From NCBI GenBank assembly GCA_030849075.1, contig JASAOO010003220.1, forward strand, positions 1 to 29,648: a stretch of 29,648 nucleotides of DNA. Direction: 5' to 3'. The DNA is from Zelonia costaricensis. Its lineage: Eukaryota; Euglenozoa; Kinetoplastea; Trypanosomatida; Trypanosomatidae. Position 1 is the first letter of the stretch; each line of letters begins with the position of its first letter. A model generated the notes under the pieces. It was not told the DNA's origin and made no database searches. It was given only the letters and a program-made list of their open reading frames with translations. The translations under genes were made by a program, and so were the position numbers. Shown here one piece after another: positions 1-7,379 of the stretch.

Positions 1-315
1 AACCTGATGCTGGACGGCTCCCGCAACACGCTCTTCCGCGCACTCGGGGGCTCGCGCAGTGTGACCAAGTCGTGGCACGAGCCGGAGAAGGAGAAGGAGG
101 AGGCGGCGCGACGCGTGGTGGCGCGGTTGCAGGCGAAGAAGGCGACCGCGGCGGCGGCGTCGCCGTCCCCGGCCTCCTCGAAGCCCAAGCGCGCCTCCAC
201 AACGGCCGTCAGCCCCACCGTGTCGCCCACCCCCACCAGCAGAGCGGCTCCGACCGTGGCACGTAAGACGTCGACGACGCCTGCCAAGGGCCCAACACCG
301 AGCAGGCGCGTCTAG
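1..315 (+). CDS. C-terminal end of an unidentified protein (5' truncated by window edge)
   Basis: The frame is open from base 1 to the TAG at 313-315, giving about 104 visible residues; the start lies outside the window. The first 30 or so residues (LFRALGGSRSVTKSW) look like the end of a folded region. They are followed by a short charged helix rich in Glu, Lys and Arg, then a low-complexity tail of Ala, Ser, Pro, Thr and Lys. Such basic, disordered C-termini are common in trypanosomatid cytoskeletal and flagellar proteins, but that is not enough to assign a function. Codon use is GC-rich in the third position, like the confident genes downstream, which supports real coding. It is read in the same direction as everything else here. 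I do not recognise the family. Confidence 0.72.
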   Translation, partial: NLMLDGSRNTLFRALGGSRSVTKSWHEPEKEKEEAARRVVARLQAKKATAAAASPSPASSKPKRASTTAVSPTVSPTPTSRAAPTVARKTSTTPAKGPTPSRRV

Positions 316-884
316 GGAACACGTGCTTGTCTGCGCGTGCGTCCGCGTATGCTTGTGTGTGCGTGTGTTCGTGGGTCTGTGAGGCGCGACGTGCGGCTGC
401 GGTGAGAAGCGCCCGCAGGCACGTCATGGGGCAGCTCGAGCGAGCACCAGCCGTATAAGGTGCTCGCAGAGCGCGCACGTTGCCACCGCCGCCGCGCCTC
501 CCCCCCTCCCCCCCCGAAGCGCCCTGGTGCCTTCCCCGTGGCTGGTCGCTTGCAGTGGCCCGGGCTGCTTCCTGGTGTGTGCGGGGTGCGTCTCCGTGTC
601 AGCCGCGTGCGCCCCCCACCGCCCTCCTCCTCTCGTCTCCGGTTGTGCTTTGTTGCCAGTGTCGTGGCGCCGCACCACACGTGCGTGCGCGTCTGTGCAG
701 TCGCGCGGTTGTCGGCGCACGTGCGTGGCGGTTGGTTGTCCTCCGGCGCTTGCACGCCCTCCGCCCCTCCGCCCCCTTCAATGTGTTTGCCTTTATTTCG
801 CGTGGCCGTCGGCGTGCGTGTGTTTGCGTGACTGGCGCGCGAAGTTGCGTGTGGGTGTGCATGTGTGGGTGTCTGTTTGTGGTG

Positions 885-897
885 CCCCCCCCCCCCC
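885..897 (+). repeat. C13 homopolymer
   Basis: Thirteen consecutive C on the coding strand in non-coding DNA. It is one of several C runs of 9 or more in the intergenic regions of this window. Confidence 0.9.
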
Positions 898-936
898 GTT
901 GTGTTACCCATCGCTTTCCTCTCTGTTCTTCTGTTT

Positions 937-956
937 GTGTGTGTGTGTGTGTGTGT
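937..956 (+). repeat. (GT)10 microsatellite
   Basis: A perfect dinucleotide repeat in the gap upstream of Prp19. A CA-rich stretch at about 1495-1550 in the same gap is complementary to it. Confidence 0.95.
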
Positions 957-1572
957 GCGCTTTGCCGCGGCGCGTGCCCTGCGTGGAGGCCTCAGCAAAG
1001 CCCTCTCTGGCTCAGTGCCTCCCCTATCCCCATCAGCGTGCTACTCTCTCCTTCACTGACTCGAAGTCGCAGTCTTGCAATCGGGTCAAGGGCGTTTATG
1101 CGCACACACCGACACGAGCGCGCGGTCTTCATCGGCGCCGACGGTCGCGCTTGGGCCGAACGTGCCACCAGGCGCGTTGCTCGCAGGTGTGTTGACCATA
1201 CAAGTCGGTGCGTGGGTGGCTCGTGTGTGCCGCGCCCGACCTCCACGCGGGAGTCAGCCAGCTGCCACGACCCCTTCCCACACCCGATGCGCGCGCGCAG
1301 TGCTTCGGCGCCCCACGGTGATCGATGTCGCTGCCGCTGCGACTCGCACCGGTGACGAACAACAGCGCCTCGCATACAACGCTGGTGCGCGCTGTGTGTG
1401 CGCACGTCTGCAAAGCCACTGCCGCCTCTGCCTCGCCCCTTCTTCGTCTTCTGCGCAACACAAACGCCAACACCACCTCCTGTTTCTACACAGTAACACG
1501 CACACACAGCCGCACGCACCCGCACGCCATCGCACGTACACGCACACACCGGACACGGTGCACGGTGCACTG

Positions 1573-1613
1573 CCCCCCCCCTCCCCCGTCTCCCACAGTC
1601 CCCACTTCTACAG
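1573..1613 (+). promoter_or_regulatory. Candidate polypyrimidine tract and spliced-leader acceptor for Prp19
   Basis: A C/T tract (1573-1594) is followed by AG dinucleotides at 1597-1598 and 1612-1613; use of either would leave a 5' UTR of 27 to 42 bases before the ATG at 1641. A further AG at 1639-1640 touches the start codon directly. Trans-splicing at an AG after a pyrimidine tract is the rule in this group; which AG is used cannot be told from sequence. Confidence 0.4.
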
Positions 1614-1640
1614 CTCCGCACCCCCCCCCGCACTTCCCAG

Positions 1641-3182
1641 ATGATGCGGTGCAACATGTGCCAGCGCGTGCCGACGCACCCCGTCGTCTCCGCCAAGTCC
1701 GGCCACGTCTTCGAGCGCGGCCTCGTCGAGGCGTACATCGACGAACACGGCCGCTGCCCCGTCACCGGCGAACCGCTCAGCCGCGCCGACCTCATCGCCG
1801 TCCACGGGGCGTCGCCGGAGACGTCGGTGGCCGCCAGCGGGAGCCTCGGCGCGGCGTCGGTGCCGACGCTGCTGGAGCGGCTGCAGGCGGAGTGGGAGGG
1901 CGCAGCGCTGGAGCAGTTCAGCCTGCGTCAGCAGGTCGAGCAGATGCGCCTCGAGCTCGCACACGCGCTGCAGCAGCACGACGCCGCGTGCCGCGTCATT
2001 GCGCGGCTCAGCAGGGAGCTGGACTCCCTCCGCGGCGGGGCGGCAAACGGCGCGAACGGCAACGCGTCCAACAGCGCCGCGGCTGACGTCGTCGTGCCGC
2101 CCGCCGTGCTGCAGTGCATGGACGCTGCGGAGGCCGCGGGGCGCCAGGCACGCAAGCAGCGGAAGGCCGCCGCCGCCGCCGCTCCCCCTCCGTCGCAGCT
2201 CGCGGAGGAGCAGCGGTGGGTGGCCGGCGCCGCGACGTCGTCGACGCCGGCCGCGCGCTCTGCCCTGCGCCTCGCCACCGCCGCGGACGGCGCGTCGCTC
2301 TTCGTCAGCGCCGCCACCGGCGATCACGCAGTGGCACAGTACGCGCGGGACGGTGCGAGCGAGCTGGCGCGCGGGCTCGGCCACACCGCAGCGGTTCACA
2401 CACTCGTGAGCCTGCCCGACAACGTGGTGCTGTCCGCAGCGGAGGACGCGACGGTGCGGGTGTGGACGGCGGCCGCGGCATCGGCGCTCACGGTGCGCCA
2501 CACGCTGCGCTTCGCCGGCGGCGTCGCGGCGATGAGCCGGCGCACGGTGGGTGACGCGCTTGTGCTGTGCGGGGCCGCGGACGGCGCCATCACCCTATCG
2601 GACATCGAATGCGGCCTCCACGTAGTCTCCACGGCGCCGCTGAGCCGCTCGACTTCCGCGGCGGGGGCGCAGGCGCTGACGTGTGTGGAGCTGCACCCCT
2701 ACGCGTCTCTCGCCGCGGTGGCGCTTCAGCCGCTCGAGCTGCAGCTCTGGGACGCACGCACGCTTCAGGCCGACACGGCCATCGCCCTCCCCCGCGCACG
2801 CGGCGCAGCGCAGCCGCACATCCGCAGCGTTGACTTCAGCGCCGACTGCGTGTCGGTCGCGGCCGGCTTGTCCGACGGGGCGGCGTATGTCTGGGACCTC
2901 CGGCAGACGGCGGCCCCCACCGCGGTGCTCCCCGCGGCGACGGCGAGCGGCACCGCCGCGGCGACGGTGCGGTATGCCCCGGACGGGCGCTCGCTGGTCA
3001 TCGCCGGTCACGGCGTAGCTCTGTACGACGCGGCGCAGCTCGCGTCTGCGGCGCCCGCGTCGTCGGCGGGCTCGGCGTTGAGCGCCGTCTGCGATGCGTG
3101 CTGGTCCGCCGATGGGGCGGAAGTGTTCTGCGGCTCCGTGGATGGCGTGGTGCGCGTGTACTCGGCCAGTGCCTCGTCGTGA
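1641..3182 (+). CDS. PRP19: Pre-mRNA-processing factor 19 (Prp19): U-box E3 ubiquitin ligase with WD40 domain
   Basis: This 513-residue protein is the central subunit of the Prp19 (NineTeen) complex, which activates the spliceosome in the nucleus; trypanosomatids need it for trans-splicing of every mRNA. Residues 1-60 form a Prp19-type U-box (HPVVSAKSGHVFERGLVEAY, then VTGEPLSRADL), the site that binds the E2 enzyme. Residues 73-130 match the Prp19 coiled-coil/tetramerisation region, including the very conserved QHDAACRVIARLSREL at 112-127. After an Ala-rich linker (about 165-195) come weak WD40 repeats from about 205 to the end, with blade-end signatures such as ATVRVW (270-275), ELQLWD (366-371), GAAYVWDL (413-420) and GVVRVYS (502-508). 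Length fits the family (about 500). Two ATGs stand in tandem at 1641 and 1644; the first is taken, and the second would cost one residue. The WD40 half is diverged and Ala-rich, so blade count is uncertain. Confidence 0.96.
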   Translation: MMRCNMCQRVPTHPVVSAKSGHVFERGLVEAYIDEHGRCPVTGEPLSRADLIAVHGASPETSVAASGSLGAASVPTLLERLQAEWEGAALEQFSLRQQVEQMRLELAHALQQHDAACRVIARLSRELDSLRGGAANGANGNASNSAAADVVVPPAVLQCMDAAEAAGRQARKQRKAAAAAAPPPSQLAEEQRWVAGAATSSTPAARSALRLATAADGASLFVSAATGDHAVAQYARDGASELARGLGHTAAVHTLVSLPDNVVLSAAEDATVRVWTAAAASALTVRHTLRFAGGVAAMSRRTVGDALVLCGAADGAITLSDIECGLHVVSTAPLSRSTSAAGAQALTCVELHPYASLAAVALQPLELQLWDARTLQADTAIALPRARGAAQPHIRSVDFSADCVSVAAGLSDGAAYVWDLRQTAAPTAVLPAATASGTAAATVRYAPDGRSLVIAGHGVALYDAAQLASAAPASSAGSALSAVCDACWSADGAEVFCGSVDGVVRVYSASASS

Positions 3183-3575
3183 GGAGTCCACACTCCATGG
3201 CGGCGCTAAAGGCGCTTAAGTCGAACGACATGTGTCTGGGTGTGGTGTATGTGTGCGTGGCAGTCAACGTCCAGCGCACTCCACATGCGCGCCGTGTCCT
3301 CCCCCCCCCCACCCCCGGTGGGCCTTATCTCTCTGAGTATGTTAACGCGAGGCCGCATCGCGCTATAGAAGCAACAAGCTCCCTCCTCCTCCCCACCGCT
3401 GTCTGTGCAAGGCGCGTTCGAGCAGCGCTGTGCGCCGCTGTCGACGTGCGCTGGCGTGCGTGCACGCCTTCGTCGGGACAGGCGCGCTGCCTCGCGCCGC
3501 GGGAGGCGCCACCGCCGCAGCACCACGTGCGCGCATTGCTGCCCCGCGCCCCTCTCGCATGTGAACCACCATGAC

Positions 3576-3643
3576 GCACGCACACACACGGCTGGTGCGC
3601 GGCGCGACGTGCGTCAGCGGTGTGTGTGTATGTGTGTGCGTGC
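3576..3643 (+). repeat. Perfect 13-bp inverted repeat from CA/TG tracts
   Basis: The 13 bases at 3576-3588 are the exact reverse complement of 3631-3643, with 42 bases between them, so the pre-mRNA could form a stem here. It lies upstream of the probable TTL splice acceptor, in RNA that would be removed. Confidence 0.8.
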
Positions 3644-3760
3644 CGCACACCCCTTGGCCACTGCGGCACAGCTCGCACTCACTTGCCTCGTCTTTCCCCG
3701 TCGCGCCCTTGCCACCTGCACCCCCGCCTCCTCGCGCCTCCCCCCCGCTGCGCATCCTCG

Positions 3761-3827
3761 CCCACCCACCCACACACCCACACACACACACATCCACCCA
3801 CACATCCACCCACACACACGCACACAT
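3761..3827 (+). repeat. CA / CCCA-rich simple repeat
   Basis: An imperfect tract of CA and CCCA units, with a CATCCACCCA unit repeated. It is non-coding and lies in the outron-like region before TTL. Confidence 0.9.
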
Positions 3828-3865
3828 CAGCCAAGGGAACGGACGACCCCCCCCCCCCCCGCCGG

Positions 3866-3913
3866 TGTCTTTCTCTTCCTCTCTCTGCCTGCGTGGCCGC
3901 TGCACTCCAGCAG
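3866..3913 (+). promoter_or_regulatory. Candidate polypyrimidine tract and splice acceptor for TTL
   Basis: A dense C/T tract (3866-3890) is followed by AG at 3909-3910 and 3912-3913, only three to six bases before the ATG at 3916. An earlier AG at 3829-3830 follows the CA tract. If the near sites are used the 5' UTR is almost nothing but the spliced leader. Confidence 0.4.
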
Positions 3914-3915
3914 CG

Positions 3916-5262
3916 ATGACCGCCGCGCCGTCCCCCGCCGAGGCCGCGCCGCCGCTCCCGTCGCCGAGCCGCGCGAAGGGCACGCCCGGCTCGTACTTCC
4001 TCGGCGCGTCGACCTTCTCCGTGTATGAGGAGATGGCGCGGCAGCTGCGGGCGGAGGGCTGGCGGCGCAAGACGGACGCGGCCATCGCCACGGCGGACTT
4101 CATTCTTGGCGACCGCTTCCACATCCCGTACGCCCGCCTGCGTGGCGAGCGCATGGCGCTGTCCTCGCGCTTCCACGGCACGCGCTGGGTCAACTACTTC
4201 GAGGGCTCGCACCGGCTGACGCTAAAGGCGGCCATGGTGGAGGTGGTGAAGGCCGTGGACACGCAGTGGGCCACGTGGCTGCCCGAGTCGTACGCCATTG
4301 GTGGCGATCAGCGCAAGCGCGAGGACGAGCGGCGCGCGATGCTCGATGCCATCGCGGCAGCCGGCGAGCCCGACTCGGTGTGGATCGTGAAGCCCAGCAG
4401 CGGGGCGAAGGGGCGCGCGATTGTGCTGCTGCGCGCCGTGGACGTGCCGGAGTGGCTGGCACAGCTGCCGGAGGAGGGGCGGTCGATGTACGTCGTGCAG
4501 CGGTACGTGGACCGGCCGCTGCTGCTCAGCCACGGCCGCAAGTTCGACATGCGCGTGTGGGCGCTGCTGGTGAGCCCGTACAGCATATTCGCGTACGCGC
4601 AGGCGAGCTGCCGGACGGCGAGTGTGCCCTACGACGTGACGGACCTGACCAACACGCACGCACACCTCACCAATCACTGTCTGCAGACCGACGCGGCGCA
4701 GTTCGGCGCGTACGAGGACGGCAACGAGATGTGGCTGCCGCAGCTCCAGGCGTACCTCACTTCCGTGGGCCACCCGGCTGACCTCCTGGAGCGGCGCGTG
4801 CTGCCTGCCATTCGCGAGCTTGTGGTGCGCACGCTGCTGGCGATGATGCCGGAGATGGAGGTGCCCGCCACGGAGGCGTACCGCTGCTTCCAGCTGTTCG
4901 GCTACGACATCATCCTCACCGAGGACGCCGCGGTGCGGCTGCTGGAGATCAACGGATCGCCCGGCATCGCGGAGCGCTTTCTGACGCCGCTCGTGCGGAG
5001 CATGCGCGCGCTGCTCGGGGCGGGGCCGTCCGTGCCGCCCTCCACGCCGCCCATGCCGTTCCCCAGCGAGGCCGCCGAAGGGGCCGCAGACGCCGTTGAG
5101 GCCGCCACCCCCACGCAGGGGACCCGCCGTCGCCGCAGCTCCGCCGCCGCGCCGTCGCCCGTCGAGCTGGTCACGCGGGAGTGGCGGCTCGAGGCGGACG
5201 ACTTTGTGCTGCTGTGGCAGCGCGGCGACCCAGTGCCGGCTGGGCTGCTGGGCGTTGAGTGA
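3916..5262 (+). CDS. TTL: Tubulin tyrosine ligase (TTL)
   Basis: The 448-residue protein belongs to the ATP-grasp TTL family, which adds the C-terminal tyrosine back to detyrosinated alpha-tubulin, using ATP. Visible marks are the N-terminal fold (YFLGASTFSVYEEMARQL, 27-44), the ATP-binding stretch WIVKPSSGAKGRAIVL (156-171) with its lysines, VQRYVDRPLLL (194-204), the KFDMRVWALL strand (209-218), HLTNHCLQ (250-257) with the YEDGNEMW motif (266-273), FQLFGYDI (325-332) and the metal/ATP motif LLEINGSPG (342-350). HLTNHC plus EDGNEM points to TTL itself rather than a polyglutamylase TTLL. Residues 370-415 are a disordered Pro/Ala/Arg insert before a short C-terminal piece. The ATG at 3916 is chosen because it lies just after the pyrimidine tract and the conserved fold begins soon after; upstream in-frame sequence is microsatellite. 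It would act on the subpellicular and flagellar microtubules. Confidence 0.94.
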   Translation: MTAAPSPAEAAPPLPSPSRAKGTPGSYFLGASTFSVYEEMARQLRAEGWRRKTDAAIATADFILGDRFHIPYARLRGERMALSSRFHGTRWVNYFEGSHRLTLKAAMVEVVKAVDTQWATWLPESYAIGGDQRKREDERRAMLDAIAAAGEPDSVWIVKPSSGAKGRAIVLLRAVDVPEWLAQLPEEGRSMYVVQRYVDRPLLLSHGRKFDMRVWALLVSPYSIFAYAQASCRTASVPYDVTDLTNTHAHLTNHCLQTDAAQFGAYEDGNEMWLPQLQAYLTSVGHPADLLERRVLPAIRELVVRTLLAMMPEMEVPATEAYRCFQLFGYDIILTEDAAVRLLEINGSPGIAERFLTPLVRSMRALLGAGPSVPPSTPPMPFPSEAAEGAADAVEAATPTQGTRRRRSSAAAPSPVELVTREWRLEADDFVLLWQRGDPVPAGLLGVE

Positions 5263-6064
5263 GGGAAGCGGAGCCCGGCACGGGGGATGTCGACACACGG
5301 GGGAGGGACGAGGGTTGGAGGCGGAGGACTGACGCACGGCCAACTCGCTGGAGGTGCCACGCTCGCAATCGAAGTGCCGCACCGCGTCGAGCCGCTTCTC
5401 TCCCCGCTCCATCCTCCACCCTCCCCTTCCACGTTGCTTGCTACGACTGTTTCGTGGCCTCGACTGTGCGAGGGACTTCAGGTGAACACCGTCCACACGC
5501 AATTGGAACTGCGGGATGTGTTGATGCGTGCGTGCTGCTTATAGATGTCTGTGTGTGTGTGTCCCGAGTGCGCTTCTCCCGCTGCCGCTGGCTGGCTTCT
5601 TTGTTTTGGGTTCTTCTCCCTACCGCCGTGCGCGTCGTGCTCTCTCTCTCTCGAGAGCCCACGCCAACCGCAGCTGTCGCGTCCCGCGGCTCCTCTTGTG
5701 AACCGCATGCGATGCCGTAGTAGGGTGCAGGTGTGTGGCGCAGAAGCGGTATGCGGCGAGTGCGTCTCCAGCTCCTCCGCCCTTGTCCCCCTCCCCTCTC
5801 GTGCACCCTGCGAAGCGCACGTCCTGCTTCATGCGCGCGGTGCTCCTCCCTCCCCGTGCACCGCACTGCGATGCCACACGGCCCGCTCCTCCCCTGCTCC
5901 CACTGCACTGCTGGCATCGCCCCTCTCGCACTCGTGTCTTGGTGTGCACCGACAGCACGACCCCCCACATACACATACATACATACACACACACGTACAC
6001 CTAAGCGCACCCCGCGGCTGACACGCCTCCGCGCCATCGACGCGCTTCTCCTTCTCGTCGCTCG
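5263..6064. other. Intergenic region between TTL and the small basic gene
   Basis: No gene is seen. The first 80 bases are purine-rich (probable TTL 3' UTR). Then come C/T-rich DNA, a TG tract at 5550-5562, further C/T-rich DNA, and a CATA/CA tract at 5966-6000 about 65 bases before the next start. A likely splice acceptor is the AG at 5954-5955 after a CCCCTCTCGC-type tract, with another AG at 6004-6005. Confidence 0.65.
5966..6000 (+). repeat. CATA/CA microsatellite
   Basis: An imperfect tetranucleotide and dinucleotide repeat in the 5' flank of the small basic gene. Its CA part is complementary to the TG tract at 5550-5562. Confidence 0.9.
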
Positions 6065-6493
6065 ATGCCCGCCAAGCGCGTCGCGGCGAAGCGGCCTGCA
6101 GAGGCCCCGCTGCAGCGCCACGCGGCAGCGAACTCGTCTGCCGCCCCCGCCGCCACCAAGTCGGACAGCAGCACGAGTGCAGGCGCGACCACCACCACCA
6201 CCACCACCACCGCCGCTGCGGAGCCGGAGCAGCCCAACGTCATCATGTCCAAGGCGCAGCGCCGAAAGCTGAAGAAGCCGCCGGTGATCGTGACGGCGGA
6301 GATGAAGGCGCGGGCACGGGAGGAGACGCGGGAGCTGCGCAAGCACCTGCGCATGCTCAAGTCCAACGGTGCCCGTCGAAAGGTGGCGAAGCTGCGCGAG
6401 AAGCGCGGGCGGGAGACGAACGATGACGAGGAGGCCGTGAACGCCCTCGACATGGACTACCGCCCGCACAAGAAGGGTCGGCGCCTCGAGTGA
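6065..6493 (+). CDS. Small, highly basic conserved-type protein, function unknown
   Basis: This is a 142-residue protein, very rich in Lys and Arg. Residues 1-58 are low complexity, with a run of eight Thr (42-49) encoded by a perfect (ACC)8 repeat. From residue 59 it looks like a real fold: SKAQRRKLKK (62-71), then a long basic helix (about 78-117, EETRELRKHLRMLKSNGARR and on), an acidic patch NDDEEA, and a basic C-terminus PHKKGRRLE. The basic clusters could serve as nuclear or nucleolar targeting signals, so an RNA- or ribosome-biogenesis role is possible, but I do not recognise the family and make no functional claim. The start at 6065 is the first ATG in frame; the Met at residue 61 is an alternative that would keep the whole charged region. 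GC-rich third positions support coding. Confidence 0.75.
   Translation: MPAKRVAAKRPAEAPLQRHAAANSSAAPAATKSDSSTSAGATTTTTTTTAAAEPEQPNVIMSKAQRRKLKKPPVIVTAEMKARAREETRELRKHLRMLKSNGARRKVAKLREKRGRETNDDEEAVNALDMDYRPHKKGRRLE
6188..6211 (+). repeat. (ACC)8 repeat coding for poly-Thr
   Basis: Eight perfect ACC codons inside the small basic gene encode Thr 42-49. Length variation here would be in frame and so tolerated. Confidence 0.95.
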
Positions 6494-7135
6494 GCCGACG
6501 CGCCACTCGGCGCTGCCGCACCCGGCCCCTCTGCGCGTGTGCCCGAGTAACGCGTGCGTCACATGACGCCCGCTCCCTTTTCCGTGATAACCCGCACGCC
6601 TAAGAAATGCGAAATAAGAAGGAAGAGGGAATAAGAAGTCACGCATCGAAGGTGCGGCGCACATTCGGGCAGGGGTGCAGGTCTGCACATACGCCTCTGC
6701 CTCGCTCGCTTCATGTCACTCCCCGTTCCCGTCCCCGTCCCCCCCTCCTCACTCTCCTCCCTCTCTCCCCGCTGCTCCCTTATCGCGCTCCATCCATCAG
6801 CTCGTCGGTGGCGAACCAAAAATTGACTTTTCGTGAGTGCTGCACGCGCGTGATCGCTGCGGTGCCCGACTCGATTCCCGCCGCCCTCGACACGCACACC
6901 TCCCTGTTGTCCGCCTCCTCGCCGCCGCTCTCGCACCCCCACTCGTCGCGGTTGCGTGCGTCCTTTGCCTTGCCTTCCTTTAGTTGTACTCTCTACACAC
7001 CGCCGCTTCTCCGCGCACGTGTGTGTGTGTGCGTGTGTAGGCTGATACAAGCACGCCCATCACACGTACGCCGTGGCCCTCCCCCCCTCCCCCGCCGCCT
7101 GCCTCGGCTCCTCTCTTCCTAGGCGCTGTACATAG

Positions 7136-7170
7136 CCCCCCCCCCCTGTGGTGTGCCCCCCCCCCCCCCC
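7136..7170 (+). repeat. Paired C runs (C11 and C15)
   Basis: Two C homopolymers, 7136-7146 and 7156-7170, are separated by nine bases. They lie about 210 bases before the dynein start and are followed by a CTTCT pentamer repeat. Confidence 0.92.
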
Positions 7171-7283
7171 ACCACATAGACCGCCTCTCCTCCCTTCTCT
7201 TCTCTTCTCTTCTCGTGTGGTGCCGCCCCGGCCCTGGCGGCGGTGACTGCGTGTGCGGGTCTGCGAGTGTGCGCCATCGCGTG

Positions 7284-7318
7284 TCTCCCGCCTCCCCGCT
7301 GTGACGGCGTCGCGGCAG
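7284..7318 (+). promoter_or_regulatory. Candidate splice acceptor for the dynein mRNA
   Basis: A C/T-rich stretch (7284-7300) precedes an AG at 7317-7318, which would leave a 61-base 5' UTR before the ATG at 7380. A second pyrimidine tract (7338-7353) lies within that UTR, but no AG follows it before the start codon. Confidence 0.35.
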
Positions 7319-7379
7319 TCGATCCACTCGCTGCGTTGTCTTCTTCCTTCTTCGCCGCCACGCCGCTCGCGTCGGCGCC

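Larger units (their letters stand above)
316..1640. other. Intergenic region between the partial gene and Prp19
   Basis: No convincing gene is seen in these 1.3 kb; the open frames translate to His/Thr, Val/Cys or Pro/Ser repeats typical of microsatellite and pyrimidine DNA. The first part is TG-rich and includes a perfect (GT)10 at 937-956 and a 13-base C run at 885-897. The last 150 bases switch to CA-rich (about 1495-1550) and then to a C/T tract leading into the Prp19 start. This is the expected order of 3' UTR, polyadenylation zone, polypyrimidine tract and splice acceptor in a trypanosomatid transcription unit. Confidence 0.7.
3183..3915. other. Intergenic region between Prp19 and TTL
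   Basis: No gene is seen. The region holds a C10 run (3301-3310), a perfect 13-bp inverted repeat built from CA and TG tracts (3576-3588 and 3631-3643), a long CA/CCCA tract (3761-3827) and a C14 run (3847-3860). It ends in a TCTTTCTCTTCC-type pyrimidine tract just before the TTL start. A reading frame stays open from 3571 into TTL, but the residues it would encode are His/Thr/Pro microsatellite translation. Confidence 0.7.
6494..7379. other. Intergenic region between the small basic gene and dynein
   Basis: No gene is seen. At about 6600-6650 there is a purine/A-rich island in which AATAAGAAG occurs twice, unusual in this C/T-rich setting and probably in the upstream gene's 3' UTR. Further on are a TG tract (7019-7038), C11 (7136-7146), C15 (7156-7170) and a CTTCT repeat (about 7191-7215), ending in the dynein 5' flank. 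Confidence 0.65.

Noticed and set aside
480..1355. Open frame of 291 codons upstream of Prp19
   Set aside because: Cys/Val/Pro/Arg-rich translation of TG- and C-rich DNA, overlapping other frames of equal length, with no domain or gene-like codon use.
3761..3827. Regular CA/CCCA units that might look like a CRISPR array
   Set aside because: It is a simple microsatellite without unique spacers, in a eukaryotic genome.
3571..3915. A 115-codon N-terminal extension of TTL in the same frame
   Set aside because: It encodes His/Thr/Pro microsatellite translation, crosses CA repeats, a C14 run and the likely splice acceptor, and has no counterpart in the TTL family.
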